This document shows, piece after piece, positions 34,203 to 43,729 of a stretch of DNA of 64,000 nucleotides (position 1 is its first letter; every line of letters starts with the position of its first letter). The stretch spans positions 558,001 to 622,000 of the forward strand of contig OZ245813.1 of the NCBI GenBank assembly GCA_965228445.1. The letters run 5' to 3'. The notes beneath the pieces were generated by a model, which saw nothing but the letters and a program-made list of their open reading frames with translations, was not told the origin of the DNA and did not search any database. The DNA is from Thalassobaculum sp965228445. Its GTDB lineage: Bacteria > Pseudomonadota > Alphaproteobacteria > Thalassobaculales > Thalassobaculaceae. Both the position numbers and the translations under genes were made by a program.

Positions 34203-35074
34203 CGGCGGCTTTCATCGGTCGGGTTGAGGGCGGTGTAGGCATTGGCCAACCGGCAGAATTCCTCGACCGTGAGCCGCTCCGGGCGCAGGGTCGGATCCAG
34301 CTCCGCCGCCTTGATCAGCGCGTCGCCGCCGAGCCGCTTCAGGCTTTGGCGCAGCATCTTGCGGCGCTGGGAGAACGCGGCCTCGGTGACCGTCTCCAGG
34401 GCGGCCCGGTCGGCCGGGGCCAGCGGCTCGGTGCGCGGCGCCAGACGGACCACGCTGGACCAGATCTTCGGCGCCGGGGTGAAGGCGGTCGGCGGCACGT
34501 CCATGACCTTGCGCGCCTCGCACAGCCAGGACACCAGCACCGTGAGGCGGCCGTAGGCGTCGGTTCCGGGGGCGGCGGTGAGTCGGTCGGCCACCTCGCG
34601 CTGGAACATCAGGGTGAGGGACTCGAAGGCCTCGGGCGTGCGCAGCCAGATCAGCAGCAGGCGGGTGCCGACATTGTAGGGCAGGTTGGCGACGATGCGG
34701 CGGGGCGCCTCGCCGGTCGCCGCGAGATCGACCTTCAGGGCGTCGTCCTCGATCAGGGTCAGCCGGCCGCCGGCCGCATCGATCAACGGCGCCAGCACCT
34801 CGGCGGCGCGGGCGTCGCGCTCGATCGCCACCACATGGCCCGCGCCCTCCAGCAGAAGGCCGCGGGTCAGGCCTCCCGGTCCCGGCCCGACCTCGATCGT
34901 CGTGCCGGTCGACAGATCGCCGGCCGAGCGGGCGATCCGGCGGGTCAGGTTGAGGTCGAGCAGGAAGTTCTGCCCCAGCGACTTGCGGGCCGACATGCCG
35001 GCGGCGGCGATCGCTTCGCGCAGCGGCGGCAGCGCGGCGACCCGGGCGGCGATCTCTTCCGCGGTCAGGGTCAT
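34199..35074 (-). CDS. rsmA: 16S rRNA adenine dimethyltransferase RsmA (KsgA)
   Basis: A 291-aa SAM-dependent enzyme that dimethylates two adjacent adenines near the 3' end of 16S rRNA during 30S maturation. Diagnostic motifs: KSLGQNFLLD near residue 32, the SAM loop EVGPGPGGLT, the acid strand VAIERD and the catalytic motif IVANLPYNVGT. Length fits the family. It overlaps pdxA by 4 nt and the GNAT gene by 4 nt, in the conserved surA-pdxA-rsmA order. Its start, M-T-L-T-A, follows closely on the pdxA stop, implying coupling. Confidence 0.96.
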   Translation of the reverse strand: MTLTAEEIAARVAALPPLREAIAAAGMSARKSLGQNFLLDLNLTRRIARSAGDLSTGTTIEVGPGPGGLTRGLLLEGAGHVVAIERDARAAEVLAPLIDAAGGRLTLIEDDALKVDLAATGEAPRRIVANLPYNVGTRLLLIWLRTPEAFESLTLMFQREVADRLTAAPGTDAYGRLTVLVSWLCEARKVMDVPPTAFTPAPKIWSSVVRLAPRTEPLAPADRAALETVTEAAFSQRRKMLRQSLKRLGGDALIKAAELDPTLRPERLTVEEFCRLANAYTALNPTDESRR

Positions 35075-36075
35075 CGCAAGGTGGCGCGTCGGCTCGCCAT
35101 GGCCCGGGCCATCTCGACCGCGGCCTTCAGGCTGTCGATCCGCGCCGTGCCGGTCCCGGCCAGCGACAGGGCCGTGCCGTGATCGGGGGAGGTACGCACG
35201 AAGGGCAGGCCCAGGGTGACGTTGACCCCGCCCCAGAAATCCAGGGTCTTGATCGGCACCAGCACCTGGTCGTGATACATGCCGAGGACCACGTCGTAGG
35301 TGGCCCGCGCCTCTTCGTGGAACAGGGTGTCCGCCGGCAGCGGCCCGCGGGCATCGATCCCTTCGGCCCGCAAGGCGGCCACGGCCGGGGCGATGATCTC
35401 ACCTTCCTCGCGGCCCAGGGCGCCGCCTTCGCCGGCATGGGGGTTGAGGCCGGCCAGGGCCAGCCGCGGCGCTTCGATCCCGAAGTCGCGCCGCAGGGCG
35501 GCGGCGGTGATGCGGGCGGTGGTCACGATCCGATCCGTCGTCAGCTGGCGCGGCACGTCGGCGAGCGGGATGTGGATCGTCACCGGAACCACCTTCAGCT
35601 CCGGCGCGGCCAGCAGCATCACCGGCACCACCTCGGGCCCGGACAGGGCGGCCAGATACTCGGTATGGCCCGGATGGGTGAAGCCGGCCTGGTACAGGGT
35701 TTCCTTCTGGATCGGATTGGTGACGACCGCCGAGGCCTGACCGTTGCGGACCAGCGCGACGGCGCGGGTGATGGCATCCACCGTCGCCGGACCGTTGGCC
35801 GGATCGGGGCGGCCGGGCACGCTGTCAGCGGGAAAGGCGTGGCGCAGGACGGGGAGGGCGCCGGAGAACGCGGCCACGGCGTCGGAAGGATCGTCCAGGG
35901 GGGCCAGTTCGGCGGCGATGCCGAGCAGCCGGGCACGGGCCGCGACACGATCCGGATCGTCGATCAGGAAGAACGGCGGGGTCTGCGCCGTGCGGGCCGC
36001 CCACAGGCCAAGCGCCAGGTCGACGCCGACACCGGCGGGCTCGCCCGGCGTGACGGCGAGCGGGGCGTCAGACAC
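35071..36075 (-). CDS. pdxA: 4-hydroxythreonine-4-phosphate dehydrogenase PdxA
   Basis: A 334-aa NAD-dependent enzyme of the DXP-dependent vitamin B6 pathway; it oxidises 4-phosphohydroxy-L-threonine. Typical motifs are VTPGEPAGVGVDLAL at the N-terminus, VTNPIQKETLYQAGFTHPGHTEYLA, the metal-site histidines, GLNPHAGEGGALG and YHDQVLVPIKTLDF, and TSPDHGTA near the end. It overlaps surA by 8 nt and rsmA by 4 nt. Confidence 0.96.
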   Translation of the reverse strand: MSDAPLAVTPGEPAGVGVDLALGLWAARTAQTPPFFLIDDPDRVAARARLLGIAAELAPLDDPSDAVAAFSGALPVLRHAFPADSVPGRPDPANGPATVDAITRAVALVRNGQASAVVTNPIQKETLYQAGFTHPGHTEYLAALSGPEVVPVMLLAAPELKVVPVTIHIPLADVPRQLTTDRIVTTARITAAALRRDFGIEAPRLALAGLNPHAGEGGALGREEGEIIAPAVAALRAEGIDARGPLPADTLFHEEARATYDVVLGMYHDQVLVPIKTLDFWGGVNVTLGLPFVRTSPDHGTALSLAGTGTARIDSLKAAVEMARAMASRRATLR

Positions 36076-37354
36076 GGGTTTCGATGAACGCGGCCTGGCG
36101 CAGGTCGCGCAGATAGCGCTGGGCGAGAACTTCGAAGCGCTGGTTCTCGAGCTGCCGGCGGATCTGGGTCGGATCCGGCAGGTTGCTTTCGGGGTCGTTG
36201 CGCTCGCAGACCATGACCGCCATCACGCCGTTGGGCAGATCGATCGGGGACGTCGTCTGACCGACCTGGAGGGTGGCGACCTGGCCCCGCAGGATCTCGG
36301 GCAGGGCGGCAAGGCTCGATGTGCCGAGATCCGCGGCCACCGGCGAGCCGGCCTCCTGGGCGAGGGTGGCGAGCTGCTCGCAACTCGTCGCCTGGGCGGT
36401 CACGGCCCGCACCGCTTCGGTCTGGGTCCGGCGCTGGTCGGCATCGTCGCTCGGCCGCACGGGCAGGAACACCTGGCTCAGCCGGATCTCCGACTGGCCC
36501 GGGTCCGGCTTGGCGAGGATCCGGGTGTCCGACACCTGGAGGATGTGATAGCCGACGATGGTGCGGATCGGGTCGGAGATCTCTCCGGTGGACATCGTCT
36601 GGACCGCGTCGGCGAGCTCCGGCGCGAGCTGGTCGGAGAGCACCCAGCCCACATCGCCGCCCACAGTGGCGTTGGAGGCCTGGGAGAACTGCCGCGCCAC
36701 CGCGCCGAACGAGGCGCCCCCGCGAAGCTGTTCCACGAGCCGGTTGGCGAGTTGCACGACCTCGCCTTCCTTCGTCGGATCCTCGATCGTCAGCAGGATT
36801 TCCGAGACCCGCTTCTGCTCCTTGCCGACATCGGCGGCGAGGCGCGCCCGGGTCTCGTCGACCTCCTCGGCGCTGATCTCGACCTGACTTGCGAACCGGC
36901 GCTGCACCAGCTTCGACCAGAGCAGGTTCGAGCGGAGCTGGCGCTCGACCGTTCCCGGATCGATGCCGAGCTGGGTGACGAAATCGTGGAACTGGCCGGG
37001 GCGCAGGCCGTTGCGGGCCTCCAGATCGCTGCGCGCGCGGTCCATCTCCGCGTCGGTGATGCTGACGCTCAGGCGGGCGGCCTCCTGCATCTGAAGCTGT
37101 TCGTCGATCAGGTTGCGCAGCACCTGGGGGGCGAGCCGCTGGGCGGTCTCCGAGGTGCGCGGAAGCTGCGAGGTGACGATCACCATTTCGATGCGGTTGC
37201 GCAGATCGCGGACCGAGATGATCTCGTCGTTCACTACGGCGGCGATCCGCTGCATCTGTTGCGCGTGCGCCGTCGGCGGCGAGGCCACGGTCAGGGCACC
37301 GGCGCTTACGGAGACCAGGGCGGCAAGGAACAGCGGGGCAAGGCGTCGAGGCAT
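36068..37354 (-). CDS. surA: Periplasmic chaperone/peptidyl-prolyl isomerase SurA
   Basis: A 428-aa exported protein that helps fold outer-membrane proteins, including LptD encoded next to it. A signal peptide (cleavage after AHAQ) precedes the SurA N domain (IAAVVNDEIISVRDLRNRI). A parvulin-type PPIase region follows with GGASFGAVARQFSQ ... GGDVGWVLSDQLAPEL, and a second, more degenerate repeat follows it. It lies 89 nt downstream of lptD and overlaps pdxA. The order lptD-surA-pdxA-rsmA is conserved in proteobacteria. Confidence 0.94.
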   Translation of the reverse strand: MPRRLAPLFLAALVSVSAGALTVASPPTAHAQQMQRIAAVVNDEIISVRDLRNRIEMVIVTSQLPRTSETAQRLAPQVLRNLIDEQLQMQEAARLSVSITDAEMDRARSDLEARNGLRPGQFHDFVTQLGIDPGTVERQLRSNLLWSKLVQRRFASQVEISAEEVDETRARLAADVGKEQKRVSEILLTIEDPTKEGEVVQLANRLVEQLRGGASFGAVARQFSQASNATVGGDVGWVLSDQLAPELADAVQTMSTGEISDPIRTIVGYHILQVSDTRILAKPDPGQSEIRLSQVFLPVRPSDDADQRRTQTEAVRAVTAQATSCEQLATLAQEAGSPVAADLGTSSLAALPEILRGQVATLQVGQTTSPIDLPNGVMAVMVCERNDPESNLPDPTQIRRQLENQRFEVLAQRYLRDLRQAAFIETRV

Positions 37355-37411
37355 CGGATCAGCATACTCGTGCAGGCGGAACGGCGGCGAACAATATCAG
37401 TGTTGTCGGAG

Positions 37412-37433
37412 GTCCACCAACGCGTTGGCGGAC
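37412..37433. promoter_or_regulatory. 22-bp near-perfect palindrome between lptD and surA
   Basis: GTCCACCAACG / CGTTGGCGGAC pair with one mismatch; the 12-bp core CCAACGCGTTGG is perfect. It lies in the only sizeable gap of the lpt-rsmA block. There is no T-tract, so an operator or mRNA-processing hairpin is as likely as a terminator. Confidence 0.35.
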
Positions 37434-37443
37434 GAAACGCGCG

Positions 37444-39606
37444 TTATTTGCTCTCCAGTCCGCCGAGATGGGTCAGGATCAGACGGAACATGACCCGGTC
37501 GTCGGGTTCGATATCCTCGTCGCTGATGTTGGAGCGCTCGAAGTCGATGCCGAAGATCGTGCATTCGTCCGTATAGGTAAAGCCGAACCGGCCGCGCAGC
37601 AACCGGCTGCGGCCCTGGGACAGGTCGTGGGTCAGGTTGCCCGCGACCCGCCAGTGGTCGGTCAGGGTGACGCCGCCATACATGTCGAGCTGCTCACGGT
37701 CGCCGGTCAGATCGCTGCTGGCGTTCTCGTCCAGGGTCACGTAGTTGCCGCCGAAATAGAACCGGGGCTGGGAGAAGTTGAACCCGATCTCGTTGCGGTT
37801 CAGCGTCGCGTCTTCCGGGTCCAGACGGAACCGGTAGGTGAAGGTGAGCGGGCCGCCGGTCGGTCGCAGCGACAGGGCGCCGACCACGTCGGACAGATCC
37901 TCCTCCAGGCCCGACCCGTCGTCGAACGAGCTGTTGCCGTAGAACCGGTAGCTCTGACCGACCAGGATCTCCGTCGAGCCGCCGCCGTCGCCGTAGACGC
38001 CGGTGCGCAGCCCGTAATTGACGTGGCTGCCGCTGGTCACCCGGTCGACACCCTCGTAACGGTTCAGGCGGAACAGGTTGGTCTCGTCGAACTCGAACGA
38101 CCGGCTGTCCTCGTTCGGGATCTCGTCCGGATTGCCGCCACGCGGGCCGAGCACGATGCCGGCGATCGGCTCGATCACCGTCGTCGAGGTGCCGCTTCGG
38201 CGGGCGAGCGGGTACTGCCATTTCAGGCCGAGCTGCGGGAACACCCGGCCGCTGGTCTCGGTATTGCCGCTCGACATCGCGCTGGCGTCCGTCGCGTAGT
38301 AGGCGTCGGTCTGCAGGCGCGCGTTGAGGGTGTAGATCTCGCCGCCGTCTGAGGTGTAGGGCAGCTCCCAGCCGGTGACCGCCGAGGCGCGGCGGGTGTC
38401 GTCGCCGGACTCGCGGGTGAGGGCGAGCAGGCTGGCGTCGAGGCTGGTGCGGCCGCCGAACCGCCCGGGCTGTCCGACATGGCTGTACTCGGCCAGCGGC
38501 AGCACGATGGGGGTGTCGTCGGAATCGCTGCTGGCGCGCAGGTCCTGGAACTTGTAGGCCGCCAGCGAGGTGTAGTTGCGCCCGCGGAAGCCCTCGGCGT
38601 AGAGCCGGCTGGTCAGCACGTCCGGGCCGCCGATGTTGTAGCGCCGCAGATAAGTGCGCTGGCTTGCCTGCTCGAAGTCGAAGCCGGCGCGCCAGGTCGG
38701 GTTCAGGCTGAACTTGCCCTCCCAGTCGGCATGCCCCTCGAAATCGTACTCGTCGGACTCGCGCTGGTCGGTGCTCTGCTCGACATAGGCGAGGGAGGTC
38801 TTCAGGTCGATCTCGCCGCGCGAGAACCGCTTGCGGTAGTCGGTGAGCAGGATTCCGCCGGCCGCGGAGTGCATCCGCGGCTCGACCACGATGTCGCTGG
38901 TGTCGTCGATCACCTGGTAATAGGGCTGGCCGAAGATCACACCCAGCTCCTCGGAAATCCCCATGGTCGGCGCCAGCAGACCCGAGCGGCGTTCGACCGT
39001 GGGGTCCGGGTGGCGGAGATACGGCGTGTAGGCGACCGGGAAACCGTAGAACTCGATGGTCGCGTCCCTGTAGATGATGTCCTTGGCGACCTCGTCATGC
39101 ACGACCTTGACCGCCTTGATCTGCCACAGCGGCGCCTTGGTCGGGTCCTCCTTGCAGAGGTCGCAGGGCGAGAACACGGCCTTGTCCAGTTCCTTGCGCT
39201 GACCGCCGGTGCGCCGGCCCTGCACCGCGGCGAGGCGGGAGCCGTCGACCAGCAGGCCGCGGAAATTGTCGATCGTGCCGGTCTTGAGCTGGTCGTTCAG
39301 CTCGACATAGTCGCTGAACAGCACCTCGCCCGAGGGCTCCATCAGGGAGACGTTGCCGGTGGCGATGACCGTGTCGGCCTTGCGGTTGTAGCTCACCGTA
39401 TCGGCCAGCAGCACCCGCGGGCCCTGGCTCAGCTCGACATTGCCGCGCGCGGTCACGATGCCGAGAGATTCGTCGTAGACCACCTCATCCGCCACCAGAA
39501 GGACCGGGGTCTCCTCCACGTTCACTTCCTGTGCCGCGGCGGTAACAGGCGCGGCGAGGGCGGAGACGAGAACCAGGATGGCGGCAAGGAGATGGGTGCG
39601 GGTCAT
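37444..39606 (-). CDS. lptD: LPS-assembly outer-membrane protein LptD
   Basis: A 720-aa outer-membrane protein that inserts LPS in the outer leaflet. I chose ATG 39606, which overlaps the lptG stop (ATGA) and opens directly on a signal peptide (THLLAAILVLVSALAAPVTAAAQE). The frame is open further upstream to 39669, inside lptG. The N-terminal beta-jellyroll (OstA-like repeats LVADEVVYDESLGIVTARGN) is followed by the barrel, with two close cysteines (SPCDLCKED) and a single Cys near the end (DECTIFG) that can form the interdomain disulfides. Confidence 0.94.
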   Translation of the reverse strand: MTRTHLLAAILVLVSALAAPVTAAAQEVNVEETPVLLVADEVVYDESLGIVTARGNVELSQGPRVLLADTVSYNRKADTVIATGNVSLMEPSGEVLFSDYVELNDQLKTGTIDNFRGLLVDGSRLAAVQGRRTGGQRKELDKAVFSPCDLCKEDPTKAPLWQIKAVKVVHDEVAKDIIYRDATIEFYGFPVAYTPYLRHPDPTVERRSGLLAPTMGISEELGVIFGQPYYQVIDDTSDIVVEPRMHSAAGGILLTDYRKRFSRGEIDLKTSLAYVEQSTDQRESDEYDFEGHADWEGKFSLNPTWRAGFDFEQASQRTYLRRYNIGGPDVLTSRLYAEGFRGRNYTSLAAYKFQDLRASSDSDDTPIVLPLAEYSHVGQPGRFGGRTSLDASLLALTRESGDDTRRASAVTGWELPYTSDGGEIYTLNARLQTDAYYATDASAMSSGNTETSGRVFPQLGLKWQYPLARRSGTSTTVIEPIAGIVLGPRGGNPDEIPNEDSRSFEFDETNLFRLNRYEGVDRVTSGSHVNYGLRTGVYGDGGGSTEILVGQSYRFYGNSSFDDGSGLEEDLSDVVGALSLRPTGGPLTFTYRFRLDPEDATLNRNEIGFNFSQPRFYFGGNYVTLDENASSDLTGDREQLDMYGGVTLTDHWRVAGNLTHDLSQGRSRLLRGRFGFTYTDECTIFGIDFERSNISDEDIEPDDRVMFRLILTHLGGLESK

Positions 39607-40700
39607 CCGTCCTCGAGGTGCAAAAGGCTGGTCATGCCGAGCAGCATTGTAACCGTAGCCGGCGTCCATGCCGCCAGAACTTCCGGAATCCTGGCGGAAA
39701 GGCCAAGGGCGAAGACGATGTCCGACAGGAAATACAGCAGGAATCCGAAGAACAGCCCGCTCGAGGCCCAGGACAGCGCGTTGCCGCGGCGTGTCAGCCG
39801 CAGCGAGAACGTGGCCGCGATCAGCACCATGGCGGTCATCAGCAGCGGCGAGGCCAGTTCCGCATGCCAGTAGAGCCGGTGCTTGATCGCCGAGAACCCG
39901 GCATTCTCCAGCACCTCGATGAAGCCCGGCAGTTCCCAGAACGACATGGTTTCCGGCGAGGCGAAGCTGTCCTGGATGTTGTCCACGGTCAGGTTGGTCG
40001 GCAGCGAGACCTCGTCGAGCCGCTCCGGCCGGTTCTGGGCGGTGGTGACCACCACGTCGTGCAGGGTCCAGCTGCCATTGGCGAGTATCGCCTCGCGGGC
40101 GTCGATGCGCCGCTGGAACCGGTCCTCGCCGTCGAAGGTGAGCACCATGACGTCGCCCAGCCGGGCTTCCTTCTCATGCGCGCTGCGGGCGTTCAGCACG
40201 ACCTGGCGATCCTCGCTGCGTTCGCGCAGCCAGAGCCCGCCCGACCCGACGGAGAGGAAGCTGTCGGCCCGGTTGCGCAGGACGGAGTCCTCCAGCGCGT
40301 GGAACCGCTCGATCATAACCGACGAGATCGGGTTGAGGACCGCCACCTTGATGACGCCCAGGGTCAGGGCGACCATGATCGCCGGCATCATGAACTGCCA
40401 CACCGACACGCCGGCGGCCCGCGCGACCACCAGCTCGTTCGTGCGGGTCAGCCGGGAGAACGCGAGCATCGAGCCGAACAGCACGGCGAACGGCATGATC
40501 TGGCGCGCCATGTTCGGCAGCTTCAGCAGCGCCATCTGCAGCAGGATGAAGAAATAGGCGTTGTCCTTGCCGGCGCCGCGGCGCAGCAGCTCGATGAAGT
40601 CGAGCAGGAACACGATCGCCATGATCGCCGCGAAGGAGCCCAGCACCCAGACGGCGAACTGGCGGCCGATATAGCCCGAGAGGGTCCAGGAGAACCGCAT
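39603..40700 (-). CDS. lptG: LPS export permease LptG
   Basis: A 365-aa inner-membrane protein of the LptB2FG transporter that extracts LPS from the inner membrane. ATG 40700 gives the expected length; the open frame extends upstream into lptF. TM helices lie at about 12-35, 55-75, 95-115 and three at the C-terminus, with the beta-jellyroll between. Family motifs include LLKLPNMARQIMPFAVLFGSML and TNELVVARAAGVSVWQFM. It starts 4 nt after lptF and overlaps lptD by 4 nt. Confidence 0.94.
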   Translation of the reverse strand: MRFSWTLSGYIGRQFAVWVLGSFAAIMAIVFLLDFIELLRRGAGKDNAYFFILLQMALLKLPNMARQIMPFAVLFGSMLAFSRLTRTNELVVARAAGVSVWQFMMPAIMVALTLGVIKVAVLNPISSVMIERFHALEDSVLRNRADSFLSVGSGGLWLRERSEDRQVVLNARSAHEKEARLGDVMVLTFDGEDRFQRRIDAREAILANGSWTLHDVVVTTAQNRPERLDEVSLPTNLTVDNIQDSFASPETMSFWELPGFIEVLENAGFSAIKHRLYWHAELASPLLMTAMVLIAATFSLRLTRRGNALSWASSGLFFGFLLYFLSDIVFALGLSARIPEVLAAWTPATVTMLLGMTSLLHLEDG

Positions 40701-40704
40701 CGCG

Positions 40705-41832
40705 TCAGCCGGCCGCGGCGGAAGACGGGGAGGAGGCGGCAGCGGAGCGGTTCCGCAGCCGGGTCCTGGACAGCGCAACCAGCGAGAGGATCATCGGCAC
40801 AAGCACCGCCAGCCACATGGCCGCGATCATCGGGGGCGACTTCGCCGCCAGGTATTTCGTCCCCAGGCCGGCCGCCTCCGCCACGCCGGCGAGCAGCACC
40901 GCCAGGATGATCCGCACGGCCTGGCCGCGCCGGGAGAATTCACCGGAGAGCAGAACCGCGAGACCGATCGCGGTGAGAGTGAGGGCCAGCAGCGGACTGG
41001 TCAGGCGCTGATGGCCCTCCGCGATCAGTTCGGCCGCGTTGCCGCCGGTCGCCACGGCCTCCGTCGGGTCGAGGAGCTCGTGGATGAACAGCTCGTTGGC
41101 GTCACGGTAGTTCCGCTGTTCCTGTTCGTCGGCGCCGCCGAGATCGATCGTGTAGCGGTCGAAATAGAGGATGTTCACCCGACCGGTCTGGACGTCGCGT
41201 TCCTGCCGGCTGCCGTTCGCCATGACCACCCGGGGTCCCTTCGGCGTGCTGACCAGGGCGCCGCGCTCGGCCACCAGGGTGACCGGTTTCGCCTTGTTGC
41301 GCTGGTCGTGGACCACGATGCCGAGCAGGGTGCCTTCGTCCTCCCGGGTGCGCACATAGACGGTCAGGTCGTCGCCCAGCGTGCGGAACTCACCCTCGCG
41401 CAGGATCAGGTTCTCGAAGTTATGCCGGATCTGCCACTGCAGCTCCTTGAAGCCGCGATAGCTCATCGGCATCAGATACGCCGTCATCAGGAAGCACAGG
41501 GCGGTGGTGCCGACCGCGACGAGCAGTGCCGGCTGGGCGAGGCGCAGCGGGCTCAGCCCGGCGGCGGCCATCACCACCATCTCCCGGTCGGCGGTCATCT
41601 TGTTGTAGACGAAAAGCACGCTGGCGAAGCTGGCGATCGGCAGGACGATCGACAGCCAGGTCGGCATCAGCATGACGGTCAGATAGATGAAGGTGTGGAT
41701 CGGCAGGCCCCGGTTGACGATCAGATCGACGAACCGCAGCGATTGGGACAGCCAGATCACACAGGTCAGCGACACTACGATGAAGATCATCGCGGTGACG
41801 ATTTGTCGTACCAGGTAGAGGTTCAACCGCAT
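40705..41832 (-). CDS. lptF: LPS export permease LptF
   Basis: A 375-aa inner-membrane partner of LptG in LptB2FG. Visible features: TM1 (VTAMIFIVVSLTCVIWLS), PTWLSIVLPIASFASVLFVYNKM, the coupling-helix sequence DREMVVMAAAGLSPLRLAQP and three C-terminal TM helices (LALTLTAIGLAVLL on). The jellyroll lies in between. It is first in the leftward envelope block and diverges from pepA, a common arrangement in proteobacteria. The C-terminal tail is Ser/Ala-rich and probably unstructured. Confidence 0.94.
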   Translation of the reverse strand: MRLNLYLVRQIVTAMIFIVVSLTCVIWLSQSLRFVDLIVNRGLPIHTFIYLTVMLMPTWLSIVLPIASFASVLFVYNKMTADREMVVMAAAGLSPLRLAQPALLVAVGTTALCFLMTAYLMPMSYRGFKELQWQIRHNFENLILREGEFRTLGDDLTVYVRTREDEGTLLGIVVHDQRNKAKPVTLVAERGALVSTPKGPRVVMANGSRQERDVQTGRVNILYFDRYTIDLGGADEQEQRNYRDANELFIHELLDPTEAVATGGNAAELIAEGHQRLTSPLLALTLTAIGLAVLLSGEFSRRGQAVRIILAVLLAGVAEAAGLGTKYLAAKSPPMIAAMWLAVLVPMILSLVALSRTRLRNRSAAASSPSSAAAG

Positions 41833-41986
41833 TCGCGCGCCGGATCGCCAGTCTCGCCTGTATCACCAAATTCGTTGTGGCGGCGCATGATAGCCGCAAG
41901 GAGCGGCGTTGACACCGCACAAGCCAGACGGCTACCCCAAAGTCAGCCTGCCCGCAACCGCCTGCCCGCAACCATGGGAGCATTCG
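41833..41986. promoter_or_regulatory. Divergent promoter region lptF / pepA
   Basis: These 154 bp must hold the promoters for the leftward envelope block and for rightward pepA. GGGAG at 41976-41980 is the pepA ribosome-binding site. I cannot define core promoter boxes. Confidence 0.5.
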
Positions 41987-43456
41987 ATGAAGATCGCCTT
42001 CACCAAGCCCGGCCGCCCGAAAAAGGGTGCGGTGGTGTGTGCCGTCATGGAGGGCGGCAAACTGTCGCCCACCGCCCGCGAGATCGACCGCGAGACGAAA
42101 GGGCTGATCGGCACCGCGATCGCCGGCTCCCGGTTCTCGGGCAAGGCCAACCAGACACTGACGGTCTTCACCCCGGCCGGCCGGGTGGTGCTGCTGGGTG
42201 TCGGCGATCCGGAGAAGATCGACGCGACCTTCGCCGAAACGGCGGGCGGCACGATCTATGCCGCCCTGGCCAACAGCGGCGAGAAGGAAGCAACGGTGAT
42301 GATCGAGGCCTCGGAGGCGAAGCGCGCCGAGGTCGCCGCCCATCTGGCGCTCGGCATCACCCTGCGGTCCTACAGCTTCGATCTCTACAAGACCAAGCTG
42401 ACCAAGGACGACAAGCCGACCCTGGCGAAGGTGACGGTGTCGGTCGACGGCCATGCCGAGGCGAAGAGGGTCTATGACGTCGAGGCCGCGGTCGCCGAGG
42501 GCGTGGCCTTCACCCGCGACCTGGTGTCCGAGCCGCCGAACGTTCTGTTCCCGGTGGAGTTCGCCAACCGCGTCGCGGCGATGAAGGATCTCGGGCTGAA
42601 GATCGACATCCTGGACGAGAAGCAGATGGCCAAGCTGGGCATGGGCGCGCTGCTCGGCGTCGGCCAGGGCAGCACCCGCGAATCGCGGATGGTCGTGATG
42701 CGCTGGGAAGGCGGGGCGAAGAACCAGAAGCCCGTCGCCTTCATCGGCAAGGGCGTGTGCTTCGACACCGGCGGCATCTCGCTGAAGCCGGCCGGCGGCA
42801 TGGAGGACATGAAGTTCGACATGGGCGGCGCCGGCGTGGTGTCCGGCCTGATGTGCGGGCTGGCCAAGCGCAAGGCCAAGGCGAACGTCATCGGCGTGAT
42901 CGGCCTGGTCGAGAACATGCCGGACGGCAACGCCCAGCGCCCGGGCGACATCGTCAAGTCGATGTCCGGCCAGACCATCGAGATCATCAACACCGATGCC
43001 GAGGGCCGGCTCGTTCTGGCCGACGCGCTCTGGTACACCCAGGACAAGTACAAGCCCGAGTTCATGATCGACCTCGCCACCCTGACCGGCGCGATGATGG
43101 TGGCGCTCGGCGAGGAGACCTGCGGCTACTTCGCCAACGACGATACGCTGGCTGGCGAGCTCCAGGCCGCGGCCGACGCGGTCGGCGAGGCGGTGTGGCG
43201 CATGCCCCTGGGCGACGCCTACAACAAGATGATGGACAGCGACGTCGCCGACATGAAGAACGCCGGTGCGCGCTGGGGCGGGGCGATCACCGCCGCGTGC
43301 TTCCTGGAGCGTTTCGTGAACAAAGTGCCGTGGATCCACATGGACATCGCCGGCGTCACCTGGTCGCGCAAGGACCGGGCGACCACGCCGAAGGGGGCGA
43401 CCGGCTTCGGCGTCCGCGCGCTCGATCGGCTGGTGCGGGACCACTGCGAGAAGTAG
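41987..43456 (+). CDS. pepA: Leucyl aminopeptidase PepA (M17)
   Basis: A 489-aa cytosolic metallo-aminopeptidase that removes N-terminal residues from peptides. ATG 41987 has GGGAG 6 nt upstream and starts with MKIAFTKP; the frame is open further upstream but without RBS. The catalytic region has IGKGVCFDTGGISLKPAGGM (metal and Lys site), DMGGAGVVSG and the signature NTDAEGRLVLADAL. The length is normal. PepA of other bacteria also binds DNA in site-specific recombination; nothing here shows that. Convergent with the phosphatase gene; no holC follows. Confidence 0.95.
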   Translation: MKIAFTKPGRPKKGAVVCAVMEGGKLSPTAREIDRETKGLIGTAIAGSRFSGKANQTLTVFTPAGRVVLLGVGDPEKIDATFAETAGGTIYAALANSGEKEATVMIEASEAKRAEVAAHLALGITLRSYSFDLYKTKLTKDDKPTLAKVTVSVDGHAEAKRVYDVEAAVAEGVAFTRDLVSEPPNVLFPVEFANRVAAMKDLGLKIDILDEKQMAKLGMGALLGVGQGSTRESRMVVMRWEGGAKNQKPVAFIGKGVCFDTGGISLKPAGGMEDMKFDMGGAGVVSGLMCGLAKRKAKANVIGVIGLVENMPDGNAQRPGDIVKSMSGQTIEIINTDAEGRLVLADALWYTQDKYKPEFMIDLATLTGAMMVALGEETCGYFANDDTLAGELQAAADAVGEAVWRMPLGDAYNKMMDSDVADMKNAGARWGGAITAACFLERFVNKVPWIHMDIAGVTWSRKDRATTPKGATGFGVRALDRLVRDHCEK

Positions 43457-43518
43457 GGGGCACCTCCTTCTCTCACACTTTCTTCCCGGCTTTGCGCCGG
43501 GACCGAGAGCACAACGCG

Positions 43519-43551
43519 CTGGAGCGCCGGAGAGATCCTTCGGCGCTCCAG
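43519..43551. repeat. 11-bp perfect inverted repeat after pepA
   Basis: CTGGAGCGCCG and CGGCGCTCCAG flank an 11-nt loop, 63 nt after the pepA stop. There is no T-tract. It may act as an mRNA-end hairpin and lies just before the larger palindrome. Confidence 0.5.
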
Positions 43552-43619
43552 CACCCCCGATCCTAGGTCCCGGCGCAGGGCCGGGGAGACCTCTGTTTTT
43601 CTTCCATAAACTTTTACAC

Positions 43620-43711
43620 GCCCCGGATTTATTCCGGGGCGAGGCCTGCCGCGTGCGTGACCGGGAAAGGTTCACGCACGCGGTTACCGCTGCCCCGGAA
43701 TAAATCCGGGG
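43620..43711. repeat. Large nested palindromic element
   Basis: The outer arms (43621-43640 and 43692-43711) are perfect 20-bp inverted repeats. Each is itself a hairpin, CCCCGGA-N5-TCCGGGG. A second perfect 12-bp pair, CCGCGTGCGTGA / TCACGCACGCGG (43649-43660, 43672-43683), is nested within. It fills the space between convergent pepA and the phosphatase gene and shares the CCCGGAtttaTCCGGG core with the element at 54.3 kb, which suggests a dispersed repeat family. Confidence 0.75.
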
Positions 43712-43729
43712 AGTGTTCGCTGATAAAAA

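Noticed and set aside
39607..39669. Upstream start of lptD
   Set aside because: It would place 21 residues before the signal peptide; ATG 39606 overlaps the lptG stop as expected for coupling.
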